Shown here: piece by piece, positions 60,904 to 64,000 of the stretch
Layout of the letters: each line of letters opens with the position of its first letter
Position numbering within the stretch: the stretch's first letter is position 1
Assembly: GCF_900107705.1 (NCBI RefSeq)
Contig: NZ_FNRE01000006.1
Span: 62,001-126,000 of the forward strand
DNA from: Prevotella sp. tc2-28
Lineage (GTDB): Bacteria; Bacteroidota; Bacteroidia; Bacteroidales; Bacteroidaceae
Length of the DNA: 64,000 nt
Direction: 5' to 3'
Notes under the pieces: model-generated
Seen by the model: the letters and a program-made list of their open reading frames with translations, nothing else
Told to the model about the DNA's origin: nothing
Database searches by the model: none
Made by a program: the position numbers and the translations under genes

Positions 60904-63900
60904 TTAGAATCCCACCTGTACACCAAACGATACGGAGGTGTTATGAGGATAGGCAAAGCCGGGGTTCTCCGGGTCTGAGCATGTCAGCGAACTGCTCTTG
61001 ATGGTCAGCAGGTTCTGTCCTGACACATAGAGACGGGCAGAGCTCATGTGGAGCTTCGAGATGTATTTCTCGGGGATGCTGTAGCCCAACTGCAACTTGC
61101 GCAACTTACCATAGGAGCCGTTCTCCACGAAATAGGTGCTGGGGCGTCCTTCATTGGTTGAATAAGTGGTCAGCGCGGGGATGCTGGAACCGGTGTTGGC
61201 CGTTGTCCATGCGTCGAGCATGCGGTTACCCTTGTTGGAACCTGTGTCGGTGAGACTGAAGAAGTCCGTCTGGAACTTCTGGTCGTTATAGACGTCGACG
61301 CCGGCAACACCCTGCCAGAACATCGAGAAGTCGAAGTTCTTCCAAGCCAGTTCGATATTCAGACCCCATGAGAAATCGGGTATCGGATTGTAAATCCATG
61401 TCTGGTCGTCGTCGTTGATGATACCGTTGCCGTCGAGGTCGGCATACTTCAGACCACCCACGCGGGCGTTCTCCTGACCACTGGCCAGCACTTCCTCACG
61501 CGACTGGAAGAGTCCGTCGACGACATAGCCTACACGGGCGGTATATGGTTTGCCTGCCTGCACCAGATTCTCCTTGGTGGTGTGTGGATAGGAACCGGTA
61601 GCATATTCCGGCAACCAAGTCACCTTGCTGCGGAAGAAGTCCAGGTTACCGTTGATGTTGTAGCGCAGTCCGTAATGGGTGGTGTGGCGATAGCCGAGGG
61701 CGAACTCCATACCCCAGTTTTTCAGCGACGGACCATTGCTCCATGAAGCACCGCCCTCACCCATTGAACCGAGGTATGCGGGGTTGATCAGCATGTCCTT
61801 GATTTTCTTGATATAGGTATCGAACGTACCGTAGAGCGAGTTGCCGAAGAGCGTGAAGTCCAGACCGGCATTCCACTGCTCGGTGGTCTCCCACTTCAAG
61901 TCGTTGTTGGCTGCCTGGGTGGCACGGTATCCTGAGGGGAAGGTGCCCGACTTCTGCAGGCGCAGGTCATAGGCTGTCGACTCGTTGGTGCCGCCGCCAT
62001 AGGTAGCTGCATAGAGCTCATAGCGTGCGTAGTTGGAGATGGCCTGGTTACCGGTCTGTCCCCAAGAGGCACGAATCTTCAGGTCGTCAATCCAGGGCTG
62101 CTTCAGGTGCTGTGACACACGGTAACCCAGGGTGACAGCGGGGAACGTACCGTAGCGGTTGTTCTCACCGAATCGGCTCGAACCGTCACGACGGATGGTG
62201 AATGAGGCCAGCACGAGGTCTCTGAAGTTATAGTCAATCTTACCGAACAGCGAGACGAGCTTGTAGCCTTCCTCGATACCTGAAGCGCGCTGGGTGCCCG
62301 TGGCTGCGTTGGGCCACATATAATTATAGGTCTCGAGGTCGAACATCTCGGCACTGGCACTGAAGTCTACGCGGTTCTGGCTGTAGAGTTCCAGACCAGC
62401 CAGCAGGTTGAAGGTGTGTTCTCCGTTCAGCACGAAGTTGTAGTTGGCGGTGTTCGTCCAAGTCCACTTGGTATCGTTGGCCTGTGACACGCTGGTGGCA
62501 GGGGTGTTGTTGCTCACCTTGTCCGAACGGAACGAATAGGTCACGTGGTGGATGTTGGCAGCGTCGAAGTCCAGACCGAAGCTGGAACGTACCGTCAGTC
62601 CCTTGATGGGGGTCAGGTCGACATAGGCATTACCGAAGATGCGCCATACTTTCAGGGCGTTGTCGCGGTTGTGGTATAACTCGCGCAACGGGTTCTGGCG
62701 GTCGCTCATACCACCCACAGGACCTGAGAAGGTGACGCCGTCCTCTTCGTATACGGGCAGTGTCGGTGCCATCTTCAATGCTCCTTCCATGGGGGCTACG
62801 TCCACCTGGTCGGTATAGGTCAGTGTCAGGTTCTCGCCGACGCTGACAATCTTGTTAATCTTATAAGTGGTATTGACACGGGCTGAGAAGTTCTCGAACT
62901 TGGTGTACTTCAGGATGCCCTGGTTCTTCTTGTAGCCTACGGAAGCCATCACGCTGGAACGCTCGGAGGCATTCGATACGGAGAGGTCGTAGCTCTGCAG
63001 GAAACCGGTTCGTGAGATGGCGTCCAGCCACTCGGTGTCGCTGTACCGCATGGTCTTCGATACGTTCATGTATCCGTTGTAGCGGCCGTTCACGGTGAAG
63101 TTCTCCATCTGACCAGTGGCAGGATTGTAGGCCGAAATGGGCGTACCCTGCGTGGCATGCAGCGTCAGTCCGTAGTTGTTGGCATAGACCTCGGGATCCA
63201 GTCCGTCGTTCATGGCGGCCTGTGCCATGGCGGTGGCATACTCGGCGGAGTTGGACAGCTTCATCATCGACTGCTTGTTATAGAACTGTGCCGTCAGGTT
63301 GGCAGAGAATTCCACCTTCACCTTGTCGCCTTTCTTTCCCTTGCGGGTGGTGATGATGATGACACCGTTGGCAGCGCGCGAACCGTAGATAGACGCCGAG
63401 GCAGCGTCCTTCAGTACCTGCATCGACTCGATATCGTTCATGTTCAGCGAGTTCAGCGTACTGGTGGTAGGCATTCCGTCGATGATGAACAGGGGGTCTT
63501 GCGACGAGTTGATAGAACCAATACCACGAATGCGGACGGTACCGGTGGAGATAGGCGAACCGTCTGAGGTAATCGTCATACCGGGTACCTTACCTTGCAG
63601 GGCTGACATGGGGTCAGTGCTGGCTGCTGTCTTCAGGTCTTTGGTTTGTACTACAGCCACAGAACCGGTGAGGTCGGCCTTACGCTGGGTCTGGTAACCC
63701 ACGACGACCACTTCCGACAGTTCCTTGGCGTTCTCTTCCATCGTCACCTGCATGCCGTCCTTGGCGGGCAACTCTTGGTTCTTGTAACCGATGTAGGAGA
63801 AGACCAGTGTCTTGCCGGCCTGTACCTTGAGTTTGAAGTTACCATCGAAGTCGGTTACCGTACCATTCGAGGTACCCTTCTCCATCACGGTAGCACCGAT

Positions 63901-64000
63901 GACCGGGCCCATGGCGTCAGTCACCGTACCTGTCACTTCCTGTTGCGCGTACATTATAGTACACGTCAGAAGCGTCAGGAAACTGAGTAAGAATCTCTTT
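60904..64000 (-). CDS. SusC-family TonB-dependent glycan transporter, cassette B (5' end outside window)
   Basis: The reading frame continues to the right edge, where KRFLLSFLTLLTCTIMYAQQ aligns with the signal peptide of the cassette A SusC, so only the first few codons are missing. It has the carboxypeptidase-like domain, a plug (MPTTSTLNSLNMNDIESMQVLKDAASASIYGSRAANGVIIITTR) and a barrel ending in FGVQVGF. It is about 1030 residues in full. The first ~60 codons are nearly identical to the other SusC at the DNA level while the barrel is quite different, so the two probably import different fructan lengths or linkages. Confidence 0.94.
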   Translation of the reverse strand, partial: KRFLLSFLTLLTCTIMYAQQEVTGTVTDAMGPVIGATVMEKGTSNGTVTDFDGNFKLKVQAGKTLVFSYIGYKNQELPAKDGMQVTMEENAKELSEVVVVGYQTQRKADLTGSVAVVQTKDLKTAASTDPMSALQGKVPGMTITSDGSPISTGTVRIRGIGSINSSQDPLFIIDGMPTTSTLNSLNMNDIESMQVLKDAASASIYGSRAANGVIIITTRKGKKGDKVKVEFSANLTAQFYNKQSMMKLSNSAEYATAMAQAAMNDGLDPEVYANNYGLTLHATQGTPISAYNPATGQMENFTVNGRYNGYMNVSKTMRYSDTEWLDAISRTGFLQSYDLSVSNASERSSVMASVGYKKNQGILKYTKFENFSARVNTTYKINKIVSVGENLTLTYTDQVDVAPMEGALKMAPTLPVYEEDGVTFSGPVGGMSDRQNPLRELYHNRDNALKVWRIFGNAYVDLTPIKGLTVRSSFGLDFDAANIHHVTYSFRSDKVSNNTPATSVSQANDTKWTWTNTANYNFVLNGEHTFNLLAGLELYSQNRVDFSASAEMFDLETYNYMWPNAATGTQRASGIEEGYKLVSLFGKIDYNFRDLVLASFTIRRDGSSRFGENNRYGTFPAVTLGYRVSQHLKQPWIDDLKIRASWGQTGNQAISNYARYELYAATYGGGTNESTAYDLRLQKSGTFPSGYRATQAANNDLKWETTEQWNAGLDFTLFGNSLYGTFDTYIKKIKDMLINPAYLGSMGEGGASWSNGPSLKNWGMEFALGYRHTTHYGLRYNINGNLDFFRSKVTWLPEYATGSYPHTTKENLVQAGKPYTARVGYVVDGLFQSREEVLASGQENARVGGLKYADLDGNGIINDDDQTWIYNPIPDFSWGLNIELAWKNFDFSMFWQGVAGVDVYNDQKFQTDFFSLTDTGSNKGNRMLDAWTTANTGSSIPALTTYSTNEGRPSTYFVENGSYGKLRKLQLGYSIPEKYISKLHMSSARLYVSGQNLLTIKSSSLTCSDPENPGFAYPHNTSVSFGVQVGF

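Overview
The window reads as a chromosome segment of a gut- or rumen-type Bacteroidota, most likely Prevotella/Segatella or a close relative. The evidence is repeated Bacteroidota promoter -7 elements (TAnnTTTG), SusC/SusD pairs, Cys-lipidated PUL proteins, AraC-type PUL regulators and the folP-cdaA, ackA-pta and gpmI gene types. I saw no transposase, integrase, CRISPR array, phage gene or rRNA. No stretch longer than 300 bases lacks a gene.

Region 1 (1-12.6 kb) is mostly housekeeping. It holds the end of a KDG-kinase-like sugar kinase, ackA and pta (acetate production), cdaA (c-di-AMP) and folP facing murF, an HU-like DNA-binding protein and recO, tRNA-Glu and rpsT, gyrB with an overlapping AraC regulator, a Cys-rich DUF3109 protein and ung.

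Region 2 (12.7-20.9 kb) mixes gpmI and rnhB with three signalling genes: a Cache-HAMP-SpoIIE phosphatase, a lipoprotein TPR-SpoIIE phosphatase, and a MATE-type transporter fused to an RsbW-like ATPase domain. Together these look like pieces of an unusual partner-switching system.

Region 3 (21.0-25.8 kb) is a four-gene sugar operon: split transketolase (two subunits), an FGGY kinase and an L-fucose-isomerase-like protein. The combination best fits the transketolase route for D-apiose (isomerase to apulose, kinase to apulose-4-phosphate, transketolase to central metabolism). It is followed by a divergent pair of AraC regulators, one a bare HTH domain and the other a membrane protein with an AraC HTH.

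Region 4 (27.5-46.2 kb) is a long co-directional CAZyme operon: GH3, GH67 alpha-glucuronidase, a pepD-type dipeptidase, GH2, a GH106-like protein, a SASA esterase and a second GH2. It has no SusC/SusD. It ends with a one-component propeller/Y_Y_Y/AraC regulator that lacks kinase and receiver domains. Two 42-bp imperfect tandem repeats lie upstream of the operon. The mix points to plant cell-wall hemicellulose or pectin side chains, and the apiose cassette beside it makes a pectic (RG-II-like) or apiosylated substrate plausible.

Region 5 (46.2-64.0 kb, minus strand) is a fructan utilisation locus made of two copies of the same four-gene cassette (SusC, SusD, DUF4960 surface glycan-binding lipoprotein, GH32). 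Between the copies is a regulator with a periplasmic sugar-binding domain, one membrane helix and an AraC HTH, again without kinase or receiver. Each cassette ends in a near-identical terminator, and the first SusC promoter carries a 16-bp-arm inverted repeat that is a candidate operator. The second SusC runs off the right edge.
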